A DNA stretch of 64,000 bases. Origin: Aureispira anguillae (GTDB lineage: Bacteria > Bacteroidota > Bacteroidia > Chitinophagales > Saprospiraceae). The stretch covers positions 1,705,501-1,769,500 of the forward strand of contig NZ_AP026867.1 of NCBI RefSeq assembly GCF_026000115.1. Direction: 5' to 3'. This document shows, piece by piece, positions 11,601 through 18,179 of this stretch (position 1 is its first letter; each line of letters begins with the position of its first letter). The translations under genes were made by a program, and so were the position numbers. The notes below the pieces were generated by a model. It made no database searches. It was not told where the DNA came from and saw only the letters and a list, made by a program, of their open reading frames with translations.

Positions 11601-12878
11601 GTTGGGCTCCTAATGGATGCTGGAGCTATTATTGGGCAGCAAGATTATAATGGTAATCTTTGGGCTGGTGGAGCTAGTCAAGATGCATGGCATCAGGGGT
11701 TAAGTAATCCTTTTATTGTATCTCAATCACAGTTCAGAATAGACCCAAGTTTTAATCCAGATATAGAACCTAATAATATAGGACAATTAGGTGGCTGGTT
11801 TGTTAGCCTGCCAGGAACTTCAAATTTTAACTGTAATAGTCCACAATTAATTTGTGGTTCTCCTTTATTGAGATTAGCTAATTCCAATCCAACTAATAAT
11901 GTGAATGTAGTAGATCATACTATTGCTAATGGAGGATTAAGTGCTATAAAGGTAACAGAGTATAATGGGAAAAGAGCCTTGTTTAGAAAATTATCAACAA
12001 ATCCAAACTTAGCCACAAATAGCTCAAGCTCTAATATTCAAAGCTTTATAAGCAATCATCAAAGTTCCTGTATAGAGCATTTTGATCATATTGTAGATCA
12101 ATGCTCGCAGGCACTTACTATAAGCTCAATAGATTCTACTCTGTTAGATAGTTTAAAAAATACCTGTGCTTGTTATTTAGATTCTTTACAATGTTTAGAC
12201 TCAACTTTGTGCGTAAATTATACAACTGTAACAGCAAATAAAAGGACTGCTTTAGTTAATAATTTAAGCACAACCCTTCAGCAAGAGCAAGCTTTTCTGA
12301 ATAATTTAAGTATTCAACAACAAACAGCATTAATACCAGTGTTGAATGCTAACAATGGGTTTAATACAGCTATTACACATGAATTTTTAGAAAAAGAAGT
12401 CAATAATATTTACTTGAATACTCTAGCTAGAGGAAAGCTTTCTTTTAGCAGTAGACAACTCAGCACATTAAGAATGATTGCTGCTTACTGCCCACAAGAA
12501 GGAGGGATTGCTGTTCACCAAGCCAGAGGAATGCTTTCTATGATAGAGAATGTTGATTTATTAAACTTTGATTGTCGTTCTAATTTTCGCTCTAAGTCAA
12601 CAAAACAAGATCATGCTACTGTAAATGATAAATGGGAAGTAATCTTATCCCCCAATCCAACAAGGAATGGCATAACAATACAAAGTAATCTTGTTTTAGA
12701 AGATAACACTCTAGTAGAAATCTATAATGCATTAGGACAAAAAGTAAAAACGATATCTATTAATGAAAATACGAAAAGTATAAAAATAGATACTCATTCA
12801 TTTTTAGATGGTGTATATCTCATGCATCTTAAAAATCAAAATAATACAATAATAAAAGCCTTTATTGTGGCGAAATAA
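2667..12878 (+). CDS. Giant secreted M43-protease/SprB-repeat/beta-helix protein with T9SS tail
   Basis: 3,403 residues, secreted. Signal peptide MKTILFIVMVCLWHAFASAQ; LamG-like domain at ~22-205 (FDGVDDY, LDELRIWD, GYWNFEENTG); M43 (cytophagalysin/pappalysin-type) metalloprotease at ~360-635 with HEAGHWLGLYH at 530-540 and the Met-turn MDY at 593; PKD-like and unassigned beta-rich regions to ~1600. Ten SprB repeats of ~75 residues follow at ~1605-2345 (core SYLWSNG...T.LAAGxYxVxVxDANGC). Then a DUF11-like domain (~2352-2470), a right-handed beta-helix (~2490-3010), a variable region, and a T9SS type A sorting tail at ~3325-3403 (LSPNPTRNG, LGQKV, DGVYLMHLKN). SprB is the Flavobacterium gliding adhesin, so an extracellular adhesin or processing protease is likely. 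The segments differ visibly in base composition, suggesting mosaic assembly. Confidence 0.92.
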   Translation: MKTILFIVMVCLWHAFASAQTSLTFDGVDDYTHVNYYPQLDLGTGNFTLEAMLSTVDFSLSDTLTLFSQRNQASNQGLRWSLTNNAILLQIGSMSYSINHSFTGCSHLAIVRENGTLLFYADHLLLGTQVLVGTVSTTCINCDLWMGKDVDNSDFFKGSLDELRIWDIARSSANIASYELSCLDSTSIAHSNLVGYWNFEENTGQFANNLSSVAHYARLGSTFYADSNDPTWTSTSCLSSACYTTGLADFTLSDNNPKEADLVTLYNNSAGGAVAFWCINGDTTLSVNSLQYAFPLGMNIIQLAVNTASGLTVRTFLLDVKRPKYPCGADELLEWRRLNDPLSNYGSSLQVLNMIRNANAAPPQDSIYYIPVVFHVIADNQARLSSFPNTRIQEQLDTLNAHFSKNNTNVIFCLAENLPTDIPQNQWSSFGTAATPGLPGITYTLDTLHQITTINFAQNRILTGLANNLPFKPEEYLSVYITDSVLLPDSTPVLGVSAVGPSFQVSDGIGIQYEAFVGGTAAPLGKVLIHEAGHWLGLYHVFDDGFNGDGICDTYTQPIPTQDVVPSILNCDSSYSGTICPPGIPYNQGENHMDYHLETCLDFFSPGQVNAMNRLLDIGRPFIHSELNLINTGVQKVGGCLDTTNLTASFAISANGVCAGESLLLNGAVIDYDSWQWSVNWDATKNDNQPMPTGAMITLSNDSGSISSPMTSVLISEPGIWDISLTVMHLDTSTGATIPITISDTVAVTILDCTVSDQRYRITTTFDSSDWQLSMVSIDAVEASLGDTTQGYILTGTSQKDSIEVGVLMQVDLLGINQWRKTIRSAYGAVRLFDVVSGVNYNGLTDCYALTGHVNTGNTTNLLFIITNKQGTVLYQENYPMENGGIPLAHTAGFQVIQLSSAFNNQFAIVGVTGEGVDTTAPKSGFIVGIDPTLGLGNSLVWSHFYESTAPTVRYDYDILESVVEIKADFGNGLEAALVVGGNSNRPLVQKSSGAFISCLTVAGQVVTQKWRKNIQSAGNNVGYSTMVAIAYGANRLFGICYSELSHGSFLFELEKTTGDLGAIAEIGNFGAHELLVDSGSCVISGRGITTRELMAMKVGLPVLNANTWNTASSAIIRTYSDTYLAPSWNGLYRQEEAFLSKPQNLVVSPNGGYMLINEMSLSPLIVIANGLSPIQLAINKLDNVLVSACIGTANTLLRGIITQIDFPTITDSIHLGVNYDTATVHDSLNSFVCFDPYCGAVNAQFSFQKCAQDSLLLTSALSAIGDYSYQWSPSIHLSNDTILEPITTTPVNQVYRLVITENSTGCQVSDAEYTVYALQDDTLEFNIPCLGIDTNLYSYNTNSNENEINLSYLLTSSSIPQGGKWLFPGTINASIDTVGDDLLHFSGTLSAFSELHYQFGMCKNQIAIFNLGLNAAISGASSRTVCSGETITFQGANSVGWTHQWFIIPPTGGGFVAGVGPNLTYTFTYDTTLSSTSHGYIVFHRVGTPCAVDSLLYAPPPNFSNFEEVFVRVYNALANISLDTCAGILNVSPNSPTDTIQWYEVNSGLITGATSHNYQPLTNGSYYATVQTEHCDFTSDTFHYTIPLPIASTASVSSNYNGVDISCYGAADGTATVTVNNGLAPYSYLWSNGDSTAIATDLAAGSYQVSVIDACLDTTVATVNLTAPPLLLVTVDSMKQVSCFGGSDATIHVTGTGGTPTYSYLWSNGDSTTIATGLAAGVAIVSLTDNNGCQTTAVVTITEPNPISISINTIIPISCAGANDGQATAMATGGTMPYSYLWSNGETNATATQLVVGSNTVTITDANQCTASRSMTLAQPAPLNLALQVINSLNCSYDSNGQIQVVPTGGTTPYTYQWSNGQSNALITGLSMGTYTVTVTSANNCSNIDSITLSSPALPTVISTASPVSCYGFTDGQIATSVSGTTAPYSYLWSNNSTNATATGLASGLHSVTITDVNGCTITNVDTLTEPTLVQRTISNTTITCPNGNDGQASILVSGGTAPYSYSWSNGGTNSSITSLTAGLYTVTVADANNCTTVDSINITAPTINSTANSTPVSCYGGNDGSVTVVVTGGTAPYVYSIDGTNFQSLGTFTNLGAGLDTITIIDANGCITIQPITILEPTPITSTINTMNAVTCSYGTDGTIEVVPTGGTTPYTYQWSNGQNNALISGLSTGTYTVTIIDANNCSHTDSITLSSPALPTVISTASPVSCYGFADGQITTSVSGTTAPYSYLWSNNSTNATATGLASGLHSVTITDVNGCTITSAETVTQPNALNAVLSSTPINCISANSGSINSLISGGSSPYTYLWSNGASSQAISGLTAGTYCITVSDANGCTFTDCDSIMPLNSPLSIVKTVDKDSIVPYDTVCYRILVTNHCQTSHNIVVTDTLAMGLLVNALGNFHYDTNTGVLIDTATIAAGMTDTLAFKVRVLRTPRCDSMNSILNQAHAFELGNPSQSVSDEVRIWVQDTFASNCTPLLDTISFSAAIQAGELLDAGTAQTTNQTVTITGVWRVDPGTSYHFTSGSVVRMNPGAQIIVSSGASLVLNNATVRAACTNCMWQRILVEGGGRLTTRNNTILRDAQYAIQAADNSELRRISKTTFRNNFIGIYVAPNGSNNVLVGRFANNSFSASGIPAPFVGAASTPSLDINGDTVQLAVPPPHPTNLVMGLAGILAWDIPALNLNLPTATPSNTFQRVVAGIVLFNTNFSTNSCLFKRITSDAVYPSSLAYQGCGIHVRAAGALGVNNILVESCEFNSCDIGISGIGLGIQAYHNTMSRISDMGIRSINLFDTRLYARFNHFTKMRRLGIGVFNPLSPSDIWIDQNEIAMRTAAGQGAGILINDSPLTGAASSLRISSNTLEANQAQNGIVVSNHNNSAVNLIGVIQNNTITMKGASPERAGISVLNSRLLVECNSIEGNRQTLNAADVFGIVGATNATLGGQSIYQCNQVDRTNIGVYFEGFNNLQFRGNRFDRHDVGLLMDAGAIIGQQDYNGNLWAGGASQDAWHQGLSNPFIVSQSQFRIDPSFNPDIEPNNIGQLGGWFVSLPGTSNFNCNSPQLICGSPLLRLANSNPTNNVNVVDHTIANGGLSAIKVTEYNGKRALFRKLSTNPNLATNSSSSNIQSFISNHQSSCIEHFDHIVDQCSQALTISSIDSTLLDSLKNTCACYLDSLQCLDSTLCVNYTTVTANKRTALVNNLSTTLQQEQAFLNNLSIQQQTALIPVLNANNGFNTAITHEFLEKEVNNIYLNTLARGKLSFSSRQLSTLRMIAAYCPQEGGIAVHQARGMLSMIENVDLLNFDCRSNFRSKSTKQDHATVNDKWEVILSPNPTRNGITIQSNLVLEDNTLVEIYNALGQKVKTISINENTKSIKIDTHSFLDGVYLMHLKNQNNTIIKAFIVAK
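7480..9700 (+). repeat. Ten SprB repeats, including a duplicated pair
   Basis: Ten in-frame units of ~222-228 bp, each encoding a Cys-rich beta-sandwich repeat (SC.G..DG....V.GG..PYSYLWSNG ... TVTITDANGC). Units 4-5 and units 8-9 are nearly identical in DNA: the shared stretch around 8211 recurs at 9117, a fixed offset of 906 bp. This points to a recent internal duplication of a four-unit block or to conversion between repeats. Confidence 0.85.
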
Positions 12879-12886
12879 TTAACCTA

Positions 12887-12923
12887 GCCCAAAGAGATAA
12901 ATTCTATTTCTTTGGGCTTTTTT
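12887..12923 (+). terminator. Terminator of the giant gene
   Basis: GCCCAAAGA (12887-12895) pairs with TCTTTGGGC (12909-12917) and is followed by six T residues. Relatives of this GCCCAAA...TTTGGGC hairpin close the following repeat modules, so the terminator belongs to the duplicated unit. Confidence 0.85.
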
Positions 12924-12934
12924 ATCTTTTTTAA

Positions 12935-14416
12935 ATGAAATATTTTTTTATCCTATTTAGTTTGGGTTTTTTTTCAAGTTGTTTTGCACAACAATATGAT
13001 AAGAACTGGTTACTAGGAGGTCATACAGCTTTGCCTTCTGCTAAAGCTGCCTTTTCTTCGAGTACCTTAATAATAGACACTTTAATTAGAAATATGCCTA
13101 TAACTCGTACAGCTCTTTCTATGTCAGATAGTCTAGGGAATCTAATTTTTTATTCTAATGGAATAAAAGTCCATAATGCCCAGCATCAGTTAATGCAAAA
13201 TGGAGATAGTTTAAATCCTGGACAAATAGCGAATAATAATAGTGTTATAGGCTATACTATTAATGAAGGAATAATATCAATTCCTCACCCAAGCCAAGCT
13301 AACAAATACTATATATTTCATCAAGCAGCAACTTATACAAGCGTCGTAGCAGGATTTGCTGAAAAACTCTATTATACTCTAATAGATATGAATGCTAATG
13401 GAGGTTTAGGAAAAGTAGAAAAAAAGAATCAAATTTTATTAGAAAATGATTCTATGTGTGGAGGACAATTAGAAGTAGTCAAGCATGGTAATGGTAGAGA
13501 TTGGTGGCTTATTCAACCAATGAGTGGTTCTAATGGTTATCATATTTTTTTGATTGAAGGAAATGCTATTAATTACCATCACAAACAATACCTTGGTGCT
13601 TCTAAAATATTAGGGAGCGAGGTAGCAGGACAAGCTACATTTAGCCATGATGGAAATAAATATTTTAGATATGACTATAGAAATGACTTAGATATTTATG
13701 ATTTTGATAGATGTACAGGGTTGCTTTCTAATTATTTGCACATACCTATTATTGACTCTATTGACAATATCACCAATAGTTTTGTTTTAACAGGAGTAGC
13801 AAGCTCACCTAATGATAGATATTTGTATGTCTCCTCTTGGATATATCTTTATCAATTTGATTTATGGGCATCTAACATTGCTGCATCAATAGATACTGTG
13901 GCTGTTTATGATAATTATAAAATAGGAAACCTTCCAACTCTATTTGGTTTTATACAATCTGCCCCAAATGGCAAAATATATAGCATGATAAGTAGTGCTC
14001 CATATTTACATGTTATCAATAATCCTAATATAGGAGGAATAGGCTCTAATACGATTCAAAGGGCAGTAAACATATACTATAATAATTCTCATATTCCCAA
14101 TCTACCCCACTACAGAACCCCAACCCTATCAGGTTCAGCCTGTGATACCATCACAAGTATAGAAACTGTAGAAACACCAGAAAAAGAGATCCAAATTTAC
14201 CCCAATCCAACCAGTGGACTAGTGTATATAGAAGCCGTACAAGAGATAGAGCAACTATCCATCCATGATGCACTAGGGCGAGAAGTATATTGGTATAATC
14301 AACCTAGACAACAAGGAATAACATTAGATACCCAACAATGGGAAAATGGGATTTATTATATCAGTATATGGCTAGATGGAAAAATCATACAAGAAAAAAT
14401 ACAAGTATTGCGATGA
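12935..14416 (+). CDS. T9SS-secreted propeller-like protein, array copy 1
   Basis: 493 residues. Signal peptide MKYFFILFSLGFFSSCFAQ. The body (~20-400) has propeller-blade-like motifs: SDSLGNLIFYSNGI, PSQANKYYIFHQ, DMNANGGLGKV, KHGNGRDWWLIQP, GNKYFRYDYRNDLDIYDFD, SPNDRYLYVSS and APNGKIYSM. Similar segments form the N-terminal propeller of many T9SS-secreted Bacteroidota proteins. The T9SS type A tail lies at ~410-493 (IQIYPNPTSGLVYIE, LGREV, ENGIYYISI). The substrate or role is unknown. It is the first of four tandem paralogues. Its last ~310 bp are almost identical to copy 2, while the body has diverged. The stop overlaps the next start as ATGA. Confidence 0.85.
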   Translation: MKYFFILFSLGFFSSCFAQQYDKNWLLGGHTALPSAKAAFSSSTLIIDTLIRNMPITRTALSMSDSLGNLIFYSNGIKVHNAQHQLMQNGDSLNPGQIANNNSVIGYTINEGIISIPHPSQANKYYIFHQAATYTSVVAGFAEKLYYTLIDMNANGGLGKVEKKNQILLENDSMCGGQLEVVKHGNGRDWWLIQPMSGSNGYHIFLIEGNAINYHHKQYLGASKILGSEVAGQATFSHDGNKYFRYDYRNDLDIYDFDRCTGLLSNYLHIPIIDSIDNITNSFVLTGVASSPNDRYLYVSSWIYLYQFDLWASNIAASIDTVAVYDNYKIGNLPTLFGFIQSAPNGKIYSMISSAPYLHVINNPNIGGIGSNTIQRAVNIYYNNSHIPNLPHYRTPTLSGSACDTITSIETVETPEKEIQIYPNPTSGLVYIEAVQEIEQLSIHDALGREVYWYNQPRQQGITLDTQQWENGIYYISIWLDGKIIQEKIQVLR

Positions 14417-14826
14417 TGTACTCTACTAGTCAATTATCCGTATTGAGGTTAATTGCTTATGATTGCCCACAAGCAAGAGGAGTGTTATCTCAAGTAGAAG
14501 ATGTGAATTTCTTAGATTTTGATTGTTCTTCTAATTTACGTTCTAAGCCAATGGAGCAAGAAGAAGCATCAACAAGTGAATGGGAAATTACTTTATATCC
14601 AAATCCTACAGATGATAAATTGACAATTGAAAGTAATCAAATACTAGAGAATACAACCACGATTGAAATATATAATTCTCTAGGTCAGCAAATTAAAGTT
14701 ATTACAATCAAAGAGGATATACAGAGTATAAGCATCGATGCTAGTTCATTAATAGATGGCGTCTATATCATGCGTTTAAAAAATGGAGCTAATGTGAAAA
14801 CCAAAGCATTCGTAGTATCTAAATAA
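14413..14826 (+). CDS. Orphan copy of the giant gene's 3' end, array fragment 1
   Basis: 137 residues beginning at ATG 14413 (or 14416), overlapping the stop of copy 1. The N-terminus (STSQLSVLRLIAYDCPQ, then VEDVNFLDFDCSSNLRSKP) aligns with the giant protein's segment RQLSTLRMIAAYCPQ ... VDLLNFDCRSNFRSK. The rest is a complete T9SS type A tail (LYPNPTDDKL, LGQQIK, DGVYIMRLKN, AFVVSK). There is no signal peptide, so the product could not reach T9SS on its own. The frame is open and tidy. It is either a recombination remnant, a sequence store for repair of the giant gene, or a coupled peptide. I favour a remnant or store. Confidence 0.55.
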   Translation: MMYSTSQLSVLRLIAYDCPQARGVLSQVEDVNFLDFDCSSNLRSKPMEQEEASTSEWEITLYPNPTDDKLTIESNQILENTTTIEIYNSLGQQIKVITIKEDIQSISIDASSLIDGVYIMRLKNGANVKTKAFVVSK

Positions 14827-14832
14827 AAAATT

Positions 14833-14870
14833 AAGTCCAAATGCAGAGCAGTCTGTATTTGGACTTTTTA
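14833..14870 (+). terminator. Module 1 terminator
   Basis: AAGTCCAAATGCAGA (14833-14847) pairs with TCTGTATTTGGACTT (14852-14866, one G-U pair) and runs into T residues. It shows that a start at 14841 for the next gene would lie inside the terminator, so the ATG at 14883 is the real one. Confidence 0.85.
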
Positions 14871-14882
14871 CATCCAGAAAAT

Positions 14883-16358
14883 ATGAAATATTTAATACTT
14901 ACAATCAGTCTATTTTATTTTTCAAATACACGAGGACAACAGCATGATAACACATGGATGTTATCCCAAGAATATGGAAATTTATCCACTCAAGTAGAAT
15001 TTTTACCAACTGTTACAACTGATACAGCTATTAGGAATTTAAAAATATCAAAGACTAATTTAACTGTTTCAGATAGTTTAGGAAATCTTTTATTTTATAC
15101 AAATGGTATTAAAATTTACAATACCCAATATCAATTAATGCAAAATGGAAATGGACTGAACCCTGGGCAGTTAGCAACAAATAGTACAAATGGCTATCCT
15201 TATGTAGAAGCAATTACAAGCATCCCTCATCCAGTACAAGCTAATAAATATTATGTTTTTCATCAAGGTGTATCTTACAGTAGTGCTTTAGATGGTTTTG
15301 CAGAAAAACTCTACTATACTTTAGTGGATATGAATGCAAATGGAGGTTTAGGTAGAGTAGATAAAAAGAATCAAGTCTTATTAGAAAATGACTCGATGTG
15401 TGTAGGTCAATTAGAAGTTGTCAAACATGGTAATGGTAGAGATTGGTGGCTAATACAACCGATGGCATACTCCAATGGCTATTATATTTTTTTAATAGCA
15501 GATAGTACTATTACTTACCATCATAAACAATACATAGGCAATGTTAGTCTTCATGACTCTGAATTTATAGGACAAGCCACATTTACCCATCAAGGTGACA
15601 AGTATTTTAGATATGACCAAGAAAACGACTTAGATATGTTTGATTTTGATAGGTGCACAGGGTATTTAGCTAATTATGAACATATCCCAGTACAAGACTC
15701 GGCAGACAATGTAGCTGGTGGTTTTTTTATGGGCGTAGCTGTGTCACCCAATGATAGGTATTTGTATGTGTCTTCTTATATTTATATGTATCAATTTGAT
15801 TTATGGGCTTCTAATATTGCTAGTACCAGAGATACTGTAGGAGTCTATGACAACCACTTACATATAGGAATTTTTCAAACATTTTTTGGGTCTATACAAA
15901 CTGCTCCAGACGGAAAAATATATAGTGTATCTTTTGGTTCACCTTATCTTCATGTCATCAATAATCCTAATGTCGGTGGTGTAGGTTGTGATGTAGTACA
16001 AAGAGGACAGAATCTTTTATTTATCAATAGTCATATTCCCAACTTCCCCCACTACAGAACCCCAGCCCTATCAGGTTCAGCCTGTGATACCATCACAAGT
16101 ATAGAAACTGTAGAAACACCCGAAAAAGAGATCCAAATTTACCCCAATCCAACCAGTGGACTAGTGTATATAGAAGCCGTACAAGAGATAGAGCAACTAT
16201 CCATCCATGATGCACTAGGGCGAAAAGTATATTGGTATCATCAACCTAGACAACAAGGGATAACATTAGATACCCAACAATGGGATAATGGGATTTATTA
16301 TATCAGTATATGGCTAGATGGAAAAATTGTTCAAGAAAAGATACATGTATTGAGATGA
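14883..16358 (+). CDS. T9SS-secreted propeller-like protein, array copy 2
   Basis: 491 residues from ATG 14883, where a typical signal peptide begins (MKYLILTISLFYFSNTRGQ). Same layout as copy 1: SDSLGNLLFYTNGI, PVQANKYYVFHQ, DMNANGGLGRV, KHGNGRDWWLIQP, DKYFRYDQENDLDMFDFD, SPNDRYLYVSS, APDGKIYSV, then the T9SS tail IQIYPNPTSGLVYIE...DNGIYYISI. The tail DNA, from about 16,046 on, matches copy 1 with only scattered differences, in contrast to the diverged body. The stop overlaps the next ATG as ATGA at 16355-16358. Secreted or surface-attached; function unknown. Confidence 0.85.
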   Translation: MKYLILTISLFYFSNTRGQQHDNTWMLSQEYGNLSTQVEFLPTVTTDTAIRNLKISKTNLTVSDSLGNLLFYTNGIKIYNTQYQLMQNGNGLNPGQLATNSTNGYPYVEAITSIPHPVQANKYYVFHQGVSYSSALDGFAEKLYYTLVDMNANGGLGRVDKKNQVLLENDSMCVGQLEVVKHGNGRDWWLIQPMAYSNGYYIFLIADSTITYHHKQYIGNVSLHDSEFIGQATFTHQGDKYFRYDQENDLDMFDFDRCTGYLANYEHIPVQDSADNVAGGFFMGVAVSPNDRYLYVSSYIYMYQFDLWASNIASTRDTVGVYDNHLHIGIFQTFFGSIQTAPDGKIYSVSFGSPYLHVINNPNVGGVGCDVVQRGQNLLFINSHIPNFPHYRTPALSGSACDTITSIETVETPEKEIQIYPNPTSGLVYIEAVQEIEQLSIHDALGRKVYWYHQPRQQGITLDTQQWDNGIYYISIWLDGKIVQEKIHVLR

Positions 16359-18121
16359 GGTATGCTAATCATCAATTATCTGTTTTGCATTTTTCTGACA
16401 GCCCCCTAACAGGAGCCGCTTCTTCTTTGAGAATTTCTAGTAATACCTTAGAAGCCAACCAAGCGCAAAATGGCATTGTGGTGAGCAATCATAACAATAA
16501 TGCTGTTAATTTGATTGGCGTAATTCAGAATAATACCATCACTATGAAAGGCGCTAGTCCTGAACGTGCAGGGATTAGTGTACTCAATAGTCGTCTTTTG
16601 GTGGAATGCAATAGCATTGAGGGCAATAGGCAAACGCTGAATGCTGCTGATGTCTTTGGAATTGTGGGCGCTACCAATGCTACACTAGGGGGACAGAGTA
16701 TTTATCAGTGTAATGCTGTGGATAGAACCAATATTGGGGTCTATTTTGAAGGGTTTAATAATCTGCAGTTTAGAGGGAATCGGTTTGATCGGCATGAAAC
16801 TGGATTGTTGTTGGAGAGTAATGCGGTTATTGGGGTGCAACGAACGAACTTACCGAATGGTAACCAAGAATTACACGGTAATAGATGGACTGGAAATACA
16901 ACTGAAGATGCTCAAAATTTTAATTTGGCTAATCTGCCAGCATCAGTATTTTTTATTGATTTGAGCATTCCGAATAATGTGCCAAATAATTTTGGACCAA
17001 CTGGAACTTTACCCCCTACATGGTTTACGCCTCAATTTGGTACAAATACTTTTGATTGTAATACACCACAACTGATTTGTAGGGCACCTTTGTTGGCTTC
17101 TCCATTCTTTAGTACAATAAGTAGTAATAATATTTCTTTATTGACAGCAAGAGACAGTTCTTTAGCTTTAGGTACATTTACTACAACTGCTTATACTCCA
17201 AATGCAAGATATACAGGACAAAGAGGTTTATACAGAAAGTTAGTAGGAAATCCAAGTTTACAGCAAGGAATATTTAGCAATTTTGTGACGACTTGTCAGA
17301 CAAATTGTATAGGGCATTCTGATAATGTAAGTGAGCAATGTAAACAAGCATTCAGTATCATTTTTACAGATTCTTTAGTTTTAGATAGCTTGAAAAAAGT
17401 ATGTAATTATTACTTGGACACGTTATCTTGTTTGGATTCTATGTTAGCTGTTAATTATAACATTAATACAGCAAATACAAGAACTAACTTTACTCAACAA
17501 CTGATTACAGTCTCTAATCAGAGACAGGCATTATTATCAAATGTAAATAACCAACAACAGGCAAGTCTAACTCCTATTTGTAATGTGAATAATAGCATTA
17601 GTACGATTGTTAAACATGAGTTGTTTGAACAGCAAGTAAATGATATATACTTGAATACAGTTGCTAAAGGAATCTTGGAATATAGTAATAGCCAATTATC
17701 TATTTTGAGATTGATAGCATCTGATTGTCCACAGGAAGGAGGGAAAGCAGTACACACTGCAAGAGGAATGCTGTCAAGAATAGAAGATGTGAATTTTTTA
17801 GATTTTGATTGTAGCTCAAATTTACGTTCTAAGCCAATGGAGCAGAGCAATGAAAATACAAATACAATTGATATATGGGAAGTCATATTATATCCAAATC
17901 CAACAGATGATAAATTGACTGTTGAAAGTAATCAAATACTTGAGGGTGAAACAACAATTGAGATTTACAACTCTTTGGGGCAACAAGTACAAATATTAAC
18001 CATTGAGGAAGATATACAAAGCATTAACATTGATGCGAGTTCTTTATTAGATGGTGTCTACATTATGAGGTTGAAAAACGGAAATAATAGCAAAACAAAG
18101 GCTTTTGTAGTCTCCAAATAA
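16355..18121 (+). CDS. Long orphan copy of the giant gene's 3' region (alternative C-terminal cassette)
   Basis: 588 residues from the coupled ATG at 16355 (MRYANHQLSVLHF); no signal peptide. After the first 13 residues it switches abruptly into the beta-helix region of the giant protein: 16396-16797 equals 11198-11599 with 12 base differences and no gap. It then diverges strongly (ETGLLLESNAVIGVQ against DVGLLMDAGAIIGQQ) while keeping the same plan: CNTPQLICRAPLL, GLYRKLVGNPSL, VNDIYLNTVAKG, SQLSILRLIASDCPQEGG. It ends in a T9SS tail (LYPNPTDDKL...DGVYIMRLKN). The open frame is intact throughout. It can be read as an insertion of a giant-gene segment into the short orphan fragment and could act as a donor cassette for the giant gene. 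Confidence 0.6.
   Translation: MRYANHQLSVLHFSDSPLTGAASSLRISSNTLEANQAQNGIVVSNHNNNAVNLIGVIQNNTITMKGASPERAGISVLNSRLLVECNSIEGNRQTLNAADVFGIVGATNATLGGQSIYQCNAVDRTNIGVYFEGFNNLQFRGNRFDRHETGLLLESNAVIGVQRTNLPNGNQELHGNRWTGNTTEDAQNFNLANLPASVFFIDLSIPNNVPNNFGPTGTLPPTWFTPQFGTNTFDCNTPQLICRAPLLASPFFSTISSNNISLLTARDSSLALGTFTTTAYTPNARYTGQRGLYRKLVGNPSLQQGIFSNFVTTCQTNCIGHSDNVSEQCKQAFSIIFTDSLVLDSLKKVCNYYLDTLSCLDSMLAVNYNINTANTRTNFTQQLITVSNQRQALLSNVNNQQQASLTPICNVNNSISTIVKHELFEQQVNDIYLNTVAKGILEYSNSQLSILRLIASDCPQEGGKAVHTARGMLSRIEDVNFLDFDCSSNLRSKPMEQSNENTNTIDIWEVILYPNPTDDKLTVESNQILEGETTIEIYNSLGQQVQILTIEEDIQSINIDASSLLDGVYIMRLKNGNNSKTKAFVVSK
16396..16797 (+). repeat. 402-bp near-identical repeat of giant-gene segment 11198-11599
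   Basis: Aligned by eye at a constant offset of 5,198 bp. I count 12 substitutions and no indels, clustered in the second half. Identity begins and ends sharply, at TGACAGCCCC on the left and at CGGCATGA on the right. Confidence 0.9.
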
Positions 18122-18131
18122 ATAAACCTAG

Positions 18132-18167
18132 CCCAAATGCAGTTTTTATATTGTGTTTGGGATTTTT
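18132..18167 (+). terminator. Module 2 terminator
   Basis: CCCAAATGCA (18132-18141) pairs with TGTGTTTGGG (18152-18161, two G-U pairs), followed by ATTTTT. It is homologous to the other module terminators. The next gene therefore starts at ATG 18180 rather than at 18153. Confidence 0.75.
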
Positions 18168-18179
18168 ATATCGATAAAT

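Noticed and set aside
14338-14416. Programmed frameshift fusing propeller proteins to the following tail
   Set aside because: No slippery heptamer is visible at the junctions, each propeller protein already has a complete T9SS tail, and ATGA coupling explains the overlap more simply.
14841-14882. Earlier start for propeller copy 2
   Set aside because: The added codons lie inside the stem of the preceding terminator, and the normal signal peptide begins at 14883.
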